60,695 nt of DNA from an uncultured Paracoccaceae bacterium (GTDB lineage Bacteria > Pseudomonadota > Alphaproteobacteria > Rhodobacterales > Rhodobacteraceae). Location of the stretch: NCBI GenBank assembly GCA_937883775.1, contig CAKZXZ010000061.1, positions 1 through 60,695 of the forward strand. Direction: 5' to 3'. Shown here piece by piece: positions 41,525-51,470 of the stretch. The notes under the pieces are model-generated. The model ran no database searches and was not told the DNA's origin. It was given only the letters and a program-made list of their open reading frames with translations. Numbering within the stretch: the first letter of the stretch is position 1; every line of letters starts with the position of its first letter. A program made the position numbers and the translations under genes.

Positions 41525-43625
41525 GATTGCCGAAAAAGAGCTGCGCGGACGTCCCTTGGACGATCTGACGTGGGACACGTTGGAAGGCATCAAGGTCAAG
41601 CCGATGTATTCGCAAGCGGATCTTGAGGGCGTTGACCATCTGAGATCGCTGCCTGGCGAGGCGCCGTTCACGCGCGGGGTCAAAGCGACGATGTATGCGG
41701 GGCGTCCTTGGACGATCCGGCAATATGCAGGGTTTTCCACTGCCGAGGAAAGCAACGCGTTCTACCGCAAAGCGCTCGCAGCGGGTCAGCAGGGGGTGTC
41801 GGTTGCCTTTGATCTGGCAACGCACCGCGGATATGACAGCGATCATCCGCGTGTTGAGGGGGATGTCGGTAAGGCTGGCGTCGCGATTGACAGTGTCGAG
41901 GACATGAAGATCCTGTTTGATGGCATCCCGCTGGATCAGGTCTCTGTCTCGATGACGATGAACGGCGCGGTGATCCCGGTATTGGCCAATTTCATCGTGA
42001 CGGGTGAAGAGCAGGGCCATGATCGCAGCGTGCTGTCGGGTACTATTCAGAACGACATTCTGAAAGAGTTCATGGTGCGAAACACCTATGTTTATCCGCC
42101 CGAGCCGTCGATGCGGATCATCGCGGATATTATCGAATACACTTCCAACGAGATGCCGAAATTCAACTCGATCTCGATTTCGGGCTACCATATGCAGGAA
42201 GCTGGTGCGAACCTTGTGCAAGAGCTGGCCTATACGCTGGCAGACGGACGGGAATATGTCCGCGCTGCGATTGAGCGGGGCATGGATGTCGACAAGTTCG
42301 CAGGGCGTCTGTCGTTCTTCTTCGCCATCGGCATGAACTTCTTCATGGAGGCGGCCAAGCTGCGCGCTGCGCGTCTGCTATGGCACCGCATTATGTCGGA
42401 GTTTGAACCGAAGAATCCGCGTTCGATGATGTTGCGCACGCATTGCCAGACGTCGGGAGTGTCGTTGCAAGAACAAGACCCGTATAACAACGTGGTGCGC
42501 ACGGCATATGAGGCGATGGCGGCTGCCTTGGGCGGTACGCAATCGCTGCACACCAACGCCCTGGACGAAGCGATTGCGCTACCGACTGATTTCTCGGCTC
42601 GCATCGCACGCAATACGCAGTTGATTTTGCAAGAAGAAACCGGTGTCACCAATGTCGTCGATCCGTTGGCGGGCAGCTATTATGTGGAAAGCCTGACCAA
42701 GGAATTGGCCGACGAGGCCTGGGCGCTGATCGAGGAAGTCGAGGAAATGGGCGGCATGACCAAAGCGGTCAACTCTGGCATGCCCAAGCTGCGGATCGAG
42801 GAAAGTGCTGCCAAACGGCAAGCGCTGATCGACCGGGGTGAGGATGTGATCGTTGGTGTCAACAAGTACCGGCTTGAGCAGGAAGACGACATCGACATCC
42901 TTGATATCGACAACGACAAGGTCCGCGAAGCACAAGTCGCGCGCTTGGCTCAGATCAGATCGACGCGGGATCAGTCGGCATGCGACGCAGCGCTTGCAGA
43001 ACTTGAACGCCGCGCGTCGGAAGGTGGCAACTTGTTGGAAGCCGCAGTTGAAGCAGCCCGCGCCCGCGCCTCGGTAGGAGAGATCAGCATGGCAATGGAA
43101 AAAGTATTTGGCCGTCACCGCGCCGAAGTCAAAACCCTCGCCGGGGTCTATGGTGCAGCCTATGAGGGCGACGCGGGTTTTGCCGCGATCCAGAAATCGG
43201 TTGAGGACTTCGCCGCAGACGAAGGCCGCCGCCCGCGGATGCTGGTCGTGAAAATGGGCCAGGACGGGCATGATCGCGGGGCCAAGGTCATCGCGACGGC
43301 TTTCGCTGATATCGGCTTTGATGTGGATGTGGGACCTTTGTTTCAAACCCCTGCAGAGGCGGCTCAGGACGCCGTTGATAACGATGTGCATGTCATCGGG
43401 ATCAGCAGCCAGGCGGCGGGGCACAAGACGCTTGCGCCCAAGCTGGTTGAGGCTTTGAATGCCGCTGGTGCAGGCGACATCATCGTCATCTGCGGTGGGG
43501 TTATTCCACAGCAAGACTACGATTTCTTGTATAAATCCGGTGTGAAAGCGATCTTTGGGCCGGGCACGAATATCCCTGAGGCGGCGCAGGATATCCTGCG
43601 TTTGATCCGTAAAGCGCGGGCGTAG
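41487..43625 (+). CDS. scpA: Methylmalonyl-CoA mutase
   Basis: A 712-residue adenosylcobalamin-dependent mutase that converts (R)-methylmalonyl-CoA into succinyl-CoA. The N-terminal TIM barrel contains [15 protein letters not shown] and [20 protein letters not shown], and the C-terminal B12 domain carries DGHDRG with the axial His595. The ATG at 41487 follows GAGGA. It completes the propionate pathway begun by PccAB; the epimerase is not in the window. Confidence 0.97.
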   Translation: MTEKKAPHAKWAEIAEKELRGRPLDDLTWDTLEGIKVKPMYSQADLEGVDHLRSLPGEAPFTRGVKATMYAGRPWTIRQYAGFSTAEESNAFYRKALAAGQQGVSVAFDLATHRGYDSDHPRVEGDVGKAGVAIDSVEDMKILFDGIPLDQVSVSMTMNGAVIPVLANFIVTGEEQGHDRSVLSGTIQNDILKEFMVRNTYVYPPEPSMRIIADIIEYTSNEMPKFNSISISGYHMQEAGANLVQELAYTLADGREYVRAAIERGMDVDKFAGRLSFFFAIGMNFFMEAAKLRAARLLWHRIMSEFEPKNPRSMMLRTHCQTSGVSLQEQDPYNNVVRTAYEAMAAALGGTQSLHTNALDEAIALPTDFSARIARNTQLILQEETGVTNVVDPLAGSYYVESLTKELADEAWALIEEVEEMGGMTKAVNSGMPKLRIEESAAKRQALIDRGEDVIVGVNKYRLEQEDDIDILDIDNDKVREAQVARLAQIRSTRDQSACDAALAELERRASEGGNLLEAAVEAARARASVGEISMAMEKVFGRHRAEVKTLAGVYGAAYEGDAGFAAIQKSVEDFAADEGRRPRMLVVKMGQDGHDRGAKVIATAFADIGFDVDVGPLFQTPAEAAQDAVDNDVHVIGISSQAAGHKTLAPKLVEALNAAGAGDIIVICGGVIPQQDYDFLYKSGVKAIFGPGTNIPEAAQDILRLIRKARA

Positions 43626-43629
43626 CGCA

Positions 43630-44244
43630 ATGCTGGGTTTCGATCACTTTGCAATCACGGCTGCACGTCTGGAAGACGGTGTGGCCGAGATTGAAGAGGC
43701 GTTGGGCCTGTCGTTGGATCCGGGTGGGCAACATGCGCATTTCGGCACGCATAACCAGCTTTTGGGGCTGGGCGATCTGTATATGGAGGTCATTGCGATT
43801 GATCCGTCTGCGCCGTCCCCGACCTCTCCGCGGTGGTTCGACATGGACCGCTTTGAAGGGCCCACGCGGATCACGAACTGGATTGTTCAGACGCCAGACA
43901 TGGACGCGGCTTTGACACGACTGCCGGATGGCGTCGGTGTGCCGGTCTCGTTGCAGCGGGGGGATTTGCGTTGGCAGATGGCCGTGCCTGCCAATGGGCG
44001 TTTGCCGCAAGATGGTGCATGTCCGGCGGTGATCGCCTGGGGCGGTGACGCGCATCCCGCGCAACGCCTGCCGGATCGGGGGTGCCGCCTGCGCATGCTT
44101 GAAGTTGCGCACCCGCAAATTGGCGCGGTTCGTGCTGCATTAAGCGGGACTTTTGACGACCCGCGCGTGTCGTTTGTCGAAGGCCCGCAAAAGCAATTCA
44201 CAGCCGAGATCGAGACACCCCATGGTGTCCGTATCCTTAGATGA
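43630..44244 (+). CDS. VOC/glyoxalase-like domain protein
   Basis: A 204-residue protein of the Glyoxalase_3-like group (FDHFAITAARLEDGVAEIEE, then GTHNQLLGLGDLYMEVIAID), with metal-binding His and Glu in the usual places. It starts four bases after the mutase stop and its stop overlaps the GNAT start (ATGA), so all three are co-transcribed. It might be thought an epimerase because of its position, but the pattern differs from methylmalonyl-CoA epimerase, which I could not confirm. Confidence 0.82.
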   Translation: MLGFDHFAITAARLEDGVAEIEEALGLSLDPGGQHAHFGTHNQLLGLGDLYMEVIAIDPSAPSPTSPRWFDMDRFEGPTRITNWIVQTPDMDAALTRLPDGVGVPVSLQRGDLRWQMAVPANGRLPQDGACPAVIAWGGDAHPAQRLPDRGCRLRMLEVAHPQIGAVRAALSGTFDDPRVSFVEGPQKQFTAEIETPHGVRILR

Positions 44245-44726
44245 TTATTCGCCCTGCGCTCCCAGCGGATGCGGCCGCAATCTGCGCCATCTGGAACCAG
44301 ATTATCCGTGATACGGACATCACATTCAATTCGGTCGAAAAGACGGTCGCAGATGTCGAAGCGCGGATCGCTGAAAAGGCGGCCCTTGGTTATGCGATGC
44401 TGGTCGCAGAAGATAATGGCGTGCAAGGCTTTGCAACGTATGACCAATTTCGCCCCGGGCTTGGCTACCAGCACACGGGCGAGCATTCGATCACCCTTGA
44501 CCCCGGCGCGCGCGGGCGCGGCATAGGCCGGCGTTTGCTGGCTGAGCTGGAGGCGCATGCAAAGACCCGTGGGTTTCAGACCATGTTCGCGTGCGTCAGT
44601 GCCGAAAATCCGGCAGGTGTGAAATTTCATGCAGCGCTTGGCTACCAAGAGGTAGCGATTTTGCCAAAGGTTGGGTTTAAGTTTGACCGCTGGCTAGATC
44701 TCATCCTGATGCGAAAAAGACTGTAA
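44241..44726 (+). CDS. GNAT acetyltransferase (phosphinothricin acetyltransferase-like)
   Basis: A 161-residue GNAT enzyme. The N-terminal IRPALPADAAAICAIWNQIIRDTDIT and the acetyl-CoA loop ARGRGIGRRLLAELEAHA are typical of Pat/YncA-type acetyltransferases, with the family C-terminal pattern YQEVAILPKVGFKFDRWLDL. It probably N-acetylates a small amine or amino-acid analogue. ATGA overlap with the upstream gene indicates coupling. Confidence 0.87.
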   Translation: MIIRPALPADAAAICAIWNQIIRDTDITFNSVEKTVADVEARIAEKAALGYAMLVAEDNGVQGFATYDQFRPGLGYQHTGEHSITLDPGARGRGIGRRLLAELEAHAKTRGFQTMFACVSAENPAGVKFHAALGYQEVAILPKVGFKFDRWLDLILMRKRL

Positions 44727-44768
44727 CGTCGCACTGACATCCGGCTGTCTAGCGATTAATGTGCGGCC

Positions 44769-45443
44769 ATGTCGATTTGGACCCGCATTGCTGACGCACT
44801 TTCGGCCCTCGCCTCGGGTGAGGGGCTGGCAAGCGTTTTTGACACGTTGCGCAGCCCGCCAGAGCGCAGCGTGGCCTTTGCGATTGCGGTGATCGCACTG
44901 GGGGCGAAGATGGCCAAGGCCGACGGCCTTGTGACCCGCGACGAGGTGACGGCGTTTCGCGAAGTGTTCACCATTCCGCGCGAAGAAGAGGCGAATGCGG
45001 CAAAGGTTTTCAATCTGGCGCGCCAGGATGTTGCCGGGTTCGAGGACTATGCCGCACGGATCAAGCGGATGTTTGGAGATGATACCGATACGCTGACTGA
45101 TCTGATCGAAGGGCTGTTTCATATCGCGATGGCGGATGGGGAGTATCACCCCAATGAGGATCAGTTCTTGCAGCAGGTTGCTGATATTTTCGGCATGTCC
45201 GAGCGTGATTTCAAAGGGGTCCGCACGCGGTTTGTGCCGGATGCTGAACCTGATCCTTATGAGGTTCTGGGCGTTTCGTTCGGTGCCCCTTTAGAGGACA
45301 TCCGCAAAGCCTGGCGCGACAAGGTTCGTGAGACACATCCCGACCGGATGATGGCGCGCGGGGTGCCCGAAGAAGCGATCCGCATGGCGGAAAAGCGGCT
45401 GATTGCAATCAATCGCGCTTGGGACGCGATTTCGGGGTCCTGA
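44769..45443 (+). CDS. TerB-DnaJ domain protein (DjlA-like)
   Basis: A 224-residue protein. The middle (about residues 30-150) is a TerB-like domain (VIALGAKMAKADGLVTRDEV, IAMADGEYHPNED), and residues 160-222 form a J domain with HPD (ETHPDRMMA). This is the DjlA layout without the transmembrane anchor; it should recruit and stimulate DnaK for particular substrates. The stop codon overlaps the next start (TGATG). Confidence 0.9.
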   Translation: MSIWTRIADALSALASGEGLASVFDTLRSPPERSVAFAIAVIALGAKMAKADGLVTRDEVTAFREVFTIPREEEANAAKVFNLARQDVAGFEDYAARIKRMFGDDTDTLTDLIEGLFHIAMADGEYHPNEDQFLQQVADIFGMSERDFKGVRTRFVPDAEPDPYEVLGVSFGAPLEDIRKAWRDKVRETHPDRMMARGVPEEAIRMAEKRLIAINRAWDAISGS

Positions 45444-46441
45444 TGCGGATCGCGACCTATAACGTCGAATGGTTCAACAGCCTGTTTGATGATGCGGGCA
45501 CCTTGATTGGCGGCACCAGTTGGTCGTCGCGTCGCGATGTGACGAAAGAACAGCAGACGCAGGCTTTAGGGCGTGTTTTCAAAGCATTAGACGCCGATGC
45601 GATCATGGTGATCGAGGCGCCTGACACAAGCAGGCAGCGCGACGGGGCCCGCGCGTTGGAGGGGTTTGCAGCGCAGTTTGATCTGCGGGCGCGGACCGCG
45701 CTCATGGGCTTTGCCAATGACACGCAACAAGAAATCACGCTACTTTTTGACCCCGACATTTTTACCGTGCGACATGATCCGCAGGCCGCAGCGGATGCGC
45801 CGCGCTTCGACCAGAGCTTTGAGATTGATCTCGATATTGATGCGACACCCGACATGGTCTCATTTTCAAAGCCGCCGCTGGAGGTCGCCGTGCAGGCCAA
45901 GGGATTTGCGTTTCGCATGATCGGGGTGCATGCCAAGTCGAAAGCGCCGCATGGTGCGCGCACGCCGCAAGAGGTCATGCGCCTGTCAATCGCAAATCGG
46001 CGCAAGCAACTGGCGCAGTGTATCTGGCTGCGCAAACGGGTCGAGCAGCATCTGGGCGCGAATGAGCCGCTGATCGTGCTGGGCGATTTCAACGATGGGC
46101 CGGGGTTGGATGAATATGAAAAGCTTTTCGGCCGCTCCAGCGTCGAAATCGTTTTGGGAACGGGCAAGGATGCCCTGTTTGATCCGCATGCGCGCATGGC
46201 ATTGACGCAAAAGATCGGAGCTTTTCCGACATCGTCGCGGTTCTTTTTAAAACACGAAAACAGATACTTGCAGGCGCTTTTGGATTATATCATGGTGTCT
46301 GCCCCTGTGCGCGCATTGTCTCCGCGCTGGCGGATTTGGCATCCGTTTGAGGATGCGGGGTGTTTTCATATGCCCGAATTGCGTGACGCGCTGTTAACGG
46401 CGTCCGACCACTTCCCGGTGACGCTTGATTTGACGGTGTGA
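45443..46441 (+). CDS. Endonuclease/exonuclease/phosphatase family protein
   Basis: A 332-residue EEP-fold protein. It begins MRIATYNVEWFNSLFDD (the ATYNVE strand), contains LGDFNDGP at about residue 215 and ends with a DHFPV motif (ASDHFPVTLDLTV), all metal and catalytic residues of the family. It could hydrolyse DNA, RNA or phospholipid. It is coupled to the DjlA-like gene by TGATG. Confidence 0.88.
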   Translation: MRIATYNVEWFNSLFDDAGTLIGGTSWSSRRDVTKEQQTQALGRVFKALDADAIMVIEAPDTSRQRDGARALEGFAAQFDLRARTALMGFANDTQQEITLLFDPDIFTVRHDPQAAADAPRFDQSFEIDLDIDATPDMVSFSKPPLEVAVQAKGFAFRMIGVHAKSKAPHGARTPQEVMRLSIANRRKQLAQCIWLRKRVEQHLGANEPLIVLGDFNDGPGLDEYEKLFGRSSVEIVLGTGKDALFDPHARMALTQKIGAFPTSSRFFLKHENRYLQALLDYIMVSAPVRALSPRWRIWHPFEDAGCFHMPELRDALLTASDHFPVTLDLTV

Positions 46442-46491
46442 CCTAAAAGTTGTGACTTAAAATTTGGCAGCCTTTGGCCTATATTCCCTTT

Positions 46492-46839
46492 ATGAAACAG
46501 ATCGCTGCCGCCCTTGTCCTTTCGTTAAGCCTGACGCCTGCTGTTGCGCAAGACAGCGAGGTGGAGGATGGTTTGAGCCTGATGGAGCGCGGGGCGCAGA
46601 TGCTGTTCGAAGGCCTGATGAGCGAAATGGAGCCGCGGCTGCAAGAGCTTGAAGGCATGGCGCGCGAGTTGGAACCAAAGTTCCGCGATATGATTTCCAA
46701 GATGGGCCCCGCGTTGGCGGATCTGGCCGATATGGTTGACGATTTCAGCAATTATGAAGCGCCCGAGATGTTGGACAATGGCGATATCATCATTCGCCGA
46801 AAGCCAGAGCCGCTTCAGGATGGCGAGATCGAGATTTAG
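46492..46839 (+). CDS. Small exported acidic protein
   Basis: A 115-residue protein with a signal peptide (MKQIAAALVLSLSLTPAVAQ, cleavage about residue 19) and an acidic, helical mature part (LMERGAQMLFEGLMSEMEPR). It ends with a hydrophilic RRKPEPLQDGEIEI tail. No known domain. It is often seen in the family as a hypothetical protein (from memory). A hairpin and an intergenic repeat follow. Confidence 0.8.
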   Translation: MKQIAAALVLSLSLTPAVAQDSEVEDGLSLMERGAQMLFEGLMSEMEPRLQELEGMARELEPKFRDMISKMGPALADLADMVDDFSNYEAPEMLDNGDIIIRRKPEPLQDGEIEI

Positions 46840-46860
46840 CGCGATTGATCGACTGTTTTG

Positions 46861-46913
46861 CCGACTTGCAGAGGTCGGATGCCTTCGGCGAGGATATTTT
46901 GAAAAAGCGAAGA
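46861..46913 (+). repeat. 3'-flank repeat element with hairpins, related to the array at 29284-29460
   Basis: CCGAC/GTCGG (46861-46878) form a hairpin and are followed at 46881-46913 by GCCTTCGGCGAGGATATTTT and GAAAAAGCGAAG, which matches the start of the array after coxG (GCCTTCGGCGAGGATACTTG, GAAAAAGCGAAG) in the same sense relative to the upstream gene. It probably belongs to a genome-wide repeat family. Confidence 0.75.
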
Positions 46914-46968
46914 GCGGGCGCGCGGAGTTTTGTGATGCGCTGTTGCCAAGTTTGGGTCGTGGCCTGCT

Positions 46969-48531
46969 TTAGCGGGCGACCCGGACTTTTGTTTCGGCGT
47001 CCAGTGATCGGGCAAGGGATTGAAACCGTGCCTCTGCCACTTCGCCGTAAAGCGGAACAGCGTCTTTTGTCAGCACCAGTTCAAGAAGTTTTTTCTTTGG
47101 AAACCAGCGCAGTTCGCCCATTTGGCCGCCTGGCTGCAGCCACAGCATCGCACCAAAGCGCATTGCTTTTCCAAGAACTTCCGCTTCGCGTTGTTCGCGG
47201 TCGGTGAGCAGATCATAGAGTTCTTCGAACCGGGTGCCTTCGCGTTTGTTGCGGTAGCGGTGCAGCAGGGATAAGCCTAGAAAAACACGCTCTGAATGCT
47301 TGAGACCGCCCAGATTGGCGCGGGTTGCGTTGTCGAACGTCACCTCGGCGCGATAGTCGGGATGGGCGCGCCAGCTGACATCATGCAGCAGGCAGGCAGC
47401 TTTGATGATGCGTTTGCGTTGCGGGTTTGCCGCGCGGAAAAGCGGGCTGATGAAATTGTGCAGGGTCTTGCCAAAACCGGGCAGGCGGGCGTCTTTGGCC
47501 TCGGCAAATCGGCAGGCCTCGATCAGGGGGTCGCGGTCGCGCAGGCGCTGGGGCATCTGCTCGTACAGCATGCCTTCGCGGATGCCGTAGCTTGAGATCG
47601 CGATATCGCGGGGTTTGAATTGGCGTACCAGCTCTTTCAGGACAAGCGACGCCAATGGGATCAACGACATACGGGCTGATGAGATCCCAACCCGGGCGCG
47701 CAGTTCTTCAAGGTCCTGATCGGCGATCCATTTGACCGTTTCGCGTACCGAGGTGGCCGTCATGCGGTATTCGTGCAGCACGTAAAGCGGGTAGCCGCGG
47801 CGTTCCATATCCAGCCGGGCAATGGCGCGCCATGAGCCGCCGACCAGAAACAGGCGTTCATTGGTCCAGTCGATCTGGTCGCGCAGGCCGGACATTACTT
47901 CTTTGACGTGGGTCTTTAGGCCCTTTTTTCCGCCTTTGATGTCCTTCAATTTCAGCGGGCCAAGTGGCGAGGTCACGCGCTTGCCGACGCGGCCTTCCCA
48001 CAAGGTGGCAAGCTCCATCGAAGAGCCGCCGATGTCGCAGACAAGGCCATAGCTGCCGGGCCAGCCAAGCAGGACGCCCTGCGCTGACAGGCGGGCCTCT
48101 TCTTCGCCGTCGATGACCCACAGGCGCAGGCCGGTGTCGCGTTCAACCTGGGCGCGGAAATCCGGTCCGTCGCTGGCTTCGCGGACGGCGGCGGTGGCGA
48201 CGGCGGTCAGGGGTGTGATGCCCATACCTTCGGCAAGTCGCTGGAAACGCTTGATAGCCGAAAGTGCGCGGACGCGGCCCTGAGGGTTCAGATGGCCGGT
48301 ATCCGACAGCCCTGCGCCCAGCGCACACATGATTTTTTCATTGTAGAAATAGGCGGGTGAGCGCGCTGCACCGTCAAAAACCACCAAACGCACAGAGTTT
48401 GAGCCGACATCAACCACGCCGACGCGCGACAGCGCACGGGCGGAGGGGTCGTCGAACAGGGGGCGTCCGAAAGGTCCCCATTCTTCCATGGTGTGATCTT
48501 CGGCAGTCGGATTGGCGCGTGCGTCGTCCAT
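46969..48531 (-). CDS. ppx: Exopolyphosphatase/pppGpp phosphohydrolase family
   Basis: A 520-residue Ppx/GppA protein of the ASKHA fold. Motifs: VGVVDVGSNSVRLVVFDG at residues 37-54 (phosphate 1), LVCDIGGSSMELA near residue 164 (phosphate 2), and C-terminal HD-like region (CLLHDVSWRAHPDY). It hydrolyses polyphosphate or pppGpp. It is the last gene of the perM-hdaA-ppk-ppx cluster, 48 bases after ppk. Confidence 0.93.
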   Translation of the reverse strand: MDDARANPTAEDHTMEEWGPFGRPLFDDPSARALSRVGVVDVGSNSVRLVVFDGAARSPAYFYNEKIMCALGAGLSDTGHLNPQGRVRALSAIKRFQRLAEGMGITPLTAVATAAVREASDGPDFRAQVERDTGLRLWVIDGEEEARLSAQGVLLGWPGSYGLVCDIGGSSMELATLWEGRVGKRVTSPLGPLKLKDIKGGKKGLKTHVKEVMSGLRDQIDWTNERLFLVGGSWRAIARLDMERRGYPLYVLHEYRMTATSVRETVKWIADQDLEELRARVGISSARMSLIPLASLVLKELVRQFKPRDIAISSYGIREGMLYEQMPQRLRDRDPLIEACRFAEAKDARLPGFGKTLHNFISPLFRAANPQRKRIIKAACLLHDVSWRAHPDYRAEVTFDNATRANLGGLKHSERVFLGLSLLHRYRNKREGTRFEELYDLLTDREQREAEVLGKAMRFGAMLWLQPGGQMGELRWFPKKKLLELVLTKDAVPLYGEVAEARFQSLARSLDAETKVRVAR

Positions 48532-48579
48532 GACATCCCCAAACGGCGTATCCTTTGATGCGACACGCGCAAGGCTGCG

Positions 48580-50757
48580 TCAATCCTCGGTGTGGGCCAG
48601 TTTTGGCACGTCGCTTGCCCCTGCAGAGCCGCGGCCGGACAACGATGGGTTCTCCATGAAGAAACGGTGGCAGTTAAATGCGAAGGTTCCGTTGGGGATC
48701 TCTGCGCGGGTGAAGCTGCCATAGGGCCCCATGACCCAGCTTTGTGCGACATCGGCAAGATTGGCCGCCATGACCTGACTGACGATCTGGGCTTTGACGG
48801 TTGGATTTGCGATCTCGATCAGGGTTTCGACGCGGCGGTTGAGGTTGCGGCCCATCCAGTCGGCGGACGAGATATAAACCCGTGCTTTCTTCGAAGGCAG
48901 GCCGTGACCATTGCCAAAGCAGACGATACGGGAGTGTTCGAGAAAGCGCCCGACAATTGATTTTACACGGATATTTTCGCTGAGCCCTTTGATCCCGGGA
49001 CGCAGGCCGCAAATGCCCCGGATCACAAGGTTGATCTTTACGCCTGCTTGGGACGCCGCATAAAGTGCGTCGATCACGTCGCTGTCGATCAGCGAATTCA
49101 TCTTCGCCCAAATCTCGGCCGGTTTGCCGTTTTTGGCGTGTGAGGCTTCCTGAGCAATGCGATCCAAAAGTGTGGATTTTAGCGTGAGAGGCGAGATTGA
49201 GAGGTTCTCAAGCTCGTCCGGTTGGGCGTAGCCGGACAGGAAATTGAAGACCTTGGTTGCATCGCGCCCCAGCGCGGGATCACAGGTAAAAAGCGATACA
49301 TCTGTGTAGATGCGGGCTGTGATCGGATGGTAATTTCCAGTGCCATAATGGGTATAGGTGACCAGTTTGTCGCCTTCGCGGCGCACCACGGTGCTGATCT
49401 TGGCGTGAGTCTTGTAGTTGATGAACCCGTAGACCACATGCGCGCCCGCGCGTTCCAGACGGCGCGATTGGCGGATATTGGCAGCCTCGTCAAAGCGGGC
49501 TTTCAATTCGACCAGAGCGGTAACGGACTTGCCATCCTCGGCGGCTTCGCAAAGCGCCTCGACAATGGGCGAATTTTTCGAGGTCCGGTAGAGCGTCTGC
49601 TTGATCGCGACCACATTCGGATCCCGCGCAGCCTGCCTGATAAAGCGCACAACCATGTCGAAGGTTTCATAGGGATGGTGCAGCAGCATGTCTTTCTGCC
49701 GGATCGCGGCGAACATATCGCCTTCGTGATCGCTGACCCGTTCGGGCACGCGCGGCGTGAATTGTGGCCAAAGCAGTGTCGGGTGGTCGTCCAGAACCAG
49801 TTCGCTGAGATCCGAGATGCCGATCATCCCGTTAACCTCGACGACTTCCTCGTCCGATACCATCAGTTCTTCCATCAAAAGCGCCTTGAGGCTTTCGGGC
49901 GCGCCGTGGGACAGTTTCATGCGCACGACTTCACCGCGGCGGCGACGTTTCAGAGCGGTTTCGAATTCGCGGACAAGGTCTTCGGCTTCGTCCTCAACTT
50001 CTAGATCGCTGTCGCGCAGGACACGGAAGGTGCAGTGGCCCTTCAGCTTATAGCCGGGAAACAGGCTGTCGAAATGCAGCAAAAGCAGGTCTTCGAGCAG
50101 CAAAAACCGTGCTTCGTCACCTGGCAGTTTTACAAAACGATCAATCTGGTGCGGGATTGGCAGCAGCGCTTGAAGCGGTGTTTTGTTTGTTTTGCGTTCA
50201 AGCTGAAGGGCAAGCGAATAGCCTTCGTTCGGCAGGAATGGAAATGGATGCGCAGGATCAATCGCCAGCGGTGACAGAACGGGAAAGACGTTGTTCAGGA
50301 AATGATCTGTCAGAAAAGCCTTGTCGGCGTCGTTCAGCGCATCCGGGGCCATGATGTGGATGCCCGCCTGTTCCATCTCGGATCGGATTTGCTGAAAGAC
50401 GCTTTGCTGACGCTCCATCAGCTTGCGCGCATCCGCGTTTATAAGAACAAGCTGACCTGCGGGGCTCAGGCCGTCGGCGGCAGGCGTGGTGTTGCCTGCA
50501 TTAGCCAGCTCGCGCAGGCCTGCGACGCGGACGGTGAAAAACTCATCAAGGTTGGTCGCTGAGATCGACAGGAACCGCAGGCGTTCCAGCAAAGGTACGC
50601 GTGGATTTTCAGCCTCTTCGAGAACGCGCCAGTTAAAGCCCAGCCAGCTGAGTTCGCGATTAAAAAAGCGCGCCGGGCCGGTCAGATCGCCTTCGACCTC
50701 GACAGGATCCGGCATCGGAGCTTTCAGAAAATCAGCAGGGGTCATGGAAGACGTCAT
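48580..50757 (-). CDS. ppk: Polyphosphate kinase 1
   Basis: A 725-residue PPK1 that makes polyphosphate from ATP. Visible features: N-terminal [19 protein letters not shown], and the catalytic region with the autophosphorylated His in YKTHAKIS and the second active-site His in [13 protein letters not shown]. An ATG at 50745 is an alternative start. It lies 29 bases after hdaA. Confidence 0.96.
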   Translation of the reverse strand: MTSSMTPADFLKAPMPDPVEVEGDLTGPARFFNRELSWLGFNWRVLEEAENPRVPLLERLRFLSISATNLDEFFTVRVAGLRELANAGNTTPAADGLSPAGQLVLINADARKLMERQQSVFQQIRSEMEQAGIHIMAPDALNDADKAFLTDHFLNNVFPVLSPLAIDPAHPFPFLPNEGYSLALQLERKTNKTPLQALLPIPHQIDRFVKLPGDEARFLLLEDLLLLHFDSLFPGYKLKGHCTFRVLRDSDLEVEDEAEDLVREFETALKRRRRGEVVRMKLSHGAPESLKALLMEELMVSDEEVVEVNGMIGISDLSELVLDDHPTLLWPQFTPRVPERVSDHEGDMFAAIRQKDMLLHHPYETFDMVVRFIRQAARDPNVVAIKQTLYRTSKNSPIVEALCEAAEDGKSVTALVELKARFDEAANIRQSRRLERAGAHVVYGFINYKTHAKISTVVRREGDKLVTYTHYGTGNYHPITARIYTDVSLFTCDPALGRDATKVFNFLSGYAQPDELENLSISPLTLKSTLLDRIAQEASHAKNGKPAEIWAKMNSLIDSDVIDALYAASQAGVKINLVIRGICGLRPGIKGLSENIRVKSIVGRFLEHSRIVCFGNGHGLPSKKARVYISSADWMGRNLNRRVETLIEIANPTVKAQIVSQVMAANLADVAQSWVMGPYGSFTRAEIPNGTFAFNCHRFFMENPSLSGRGSAGASDVPKLAHTED

Positions 50758-50786
50758 GGCGGCGCTTTGTATCAGGAAAGTGACAG

Positions 50787-51467
50787 TTATGCACCTGATG
50801 TGGCGATTTTGTCCAGTATATCAACGGCCAAGCCGCGATTGATTTCCCGACCCGAACGCAACGCTTCGTGGTCCATGGCAGCGACGATCTGGCCGGCTTG
50901 TGCGAAAGAGCGGTCCATGTTTCGTGCAAGATATGTGATGACGGTCAGTGCGGGCTTGAGCTGACGGTCATCGAAAAGCTTTAGGAGTACGGCGCTGAGC
51001 AGGTCATCATCGGGCAGCTCAATCGCGACTGTGTTGGTGGCCTGCATTCGGCTTGCCAGATCAGGGAGTGTCAGGTTCCATTGCGCCGGGGCGATTGCAG
51101 CTGTGAGCAACAACGGTTTGCCGCGTTCTGCCATGCGGTTATGCAGGTGAAAAAGCGCGGTCTGCGTGCCGCTGGCGGTGATCTTATCGGCGTCCTCCAC
51201 AGCGACGGGTGTTGTTGCGAGCGTATCAATATCGCGGTCTTTGAGCGTTGTCGCTTGGACGATATGCGCGTCTGTTTGCTGTGCCCAGACGTGAACCAGA
51301 TGTGTTTTACCAGCCCCTTTCGGCCCGGTGAGGATCAGTTTGCCATTGGGCCATAGGGCCGGGGTTTCAATCGTGGCAACAGCCACGGCATTGGCTGGCG
51401 AGACATAGAAATCGCCGCGCCCCAGCGCTGGTTTGCAGGGCAGATCGAAGGTTAATTGTTCGGCCAT
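50787..51467 (-). CDS. hdaA: DnaA-related regulator (HdaA/Hda-like)
   Basis: A 226-residue AAA+ protein related to DnaA domain III. The N-terminal QLTFDLP (residues 4-10) is a beta-clamp binding motif, as in Hda, and the Walker A is [10 protein letters not shown] (48-57). Hda/HdaA with the clamp stimulates DnaA-ATP hydrolysis to prevent over-initiation. It is 3 bases after perM and before ppk, a conserved Rhodobacterales arrangement from memory. Confidence 0.88.
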   Translation of the reverse strand: MAEQLTFDLPCKPALGRGDFYVSPANAVAVATIETPALWPNGKLILTGPKGAGKTHLVHVWAQQTDAHIVQATTLKDRDIDTLATTPVAVEDADKITASGTQTALFHLHNRMAERGKPLLLTAAIAPAQWNLTLPDLASRMQATNTVAIELPDDDLLSAVLLKLFDDRQLKPALTVITYLARNMDRSFAQAGQIVAAMDHEALRSGREINRGLAVDILDKIATSGA

Positions 51468-51470
51468 GGT

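Noticed and set aside
43630-44244. Methylmalonyl-CoA epimerase because of its position after the mutase
   Set aside because: The protein is about 50 residues too long and matches the Glyoxalase_3-like pattern better than the epimerase pattern.
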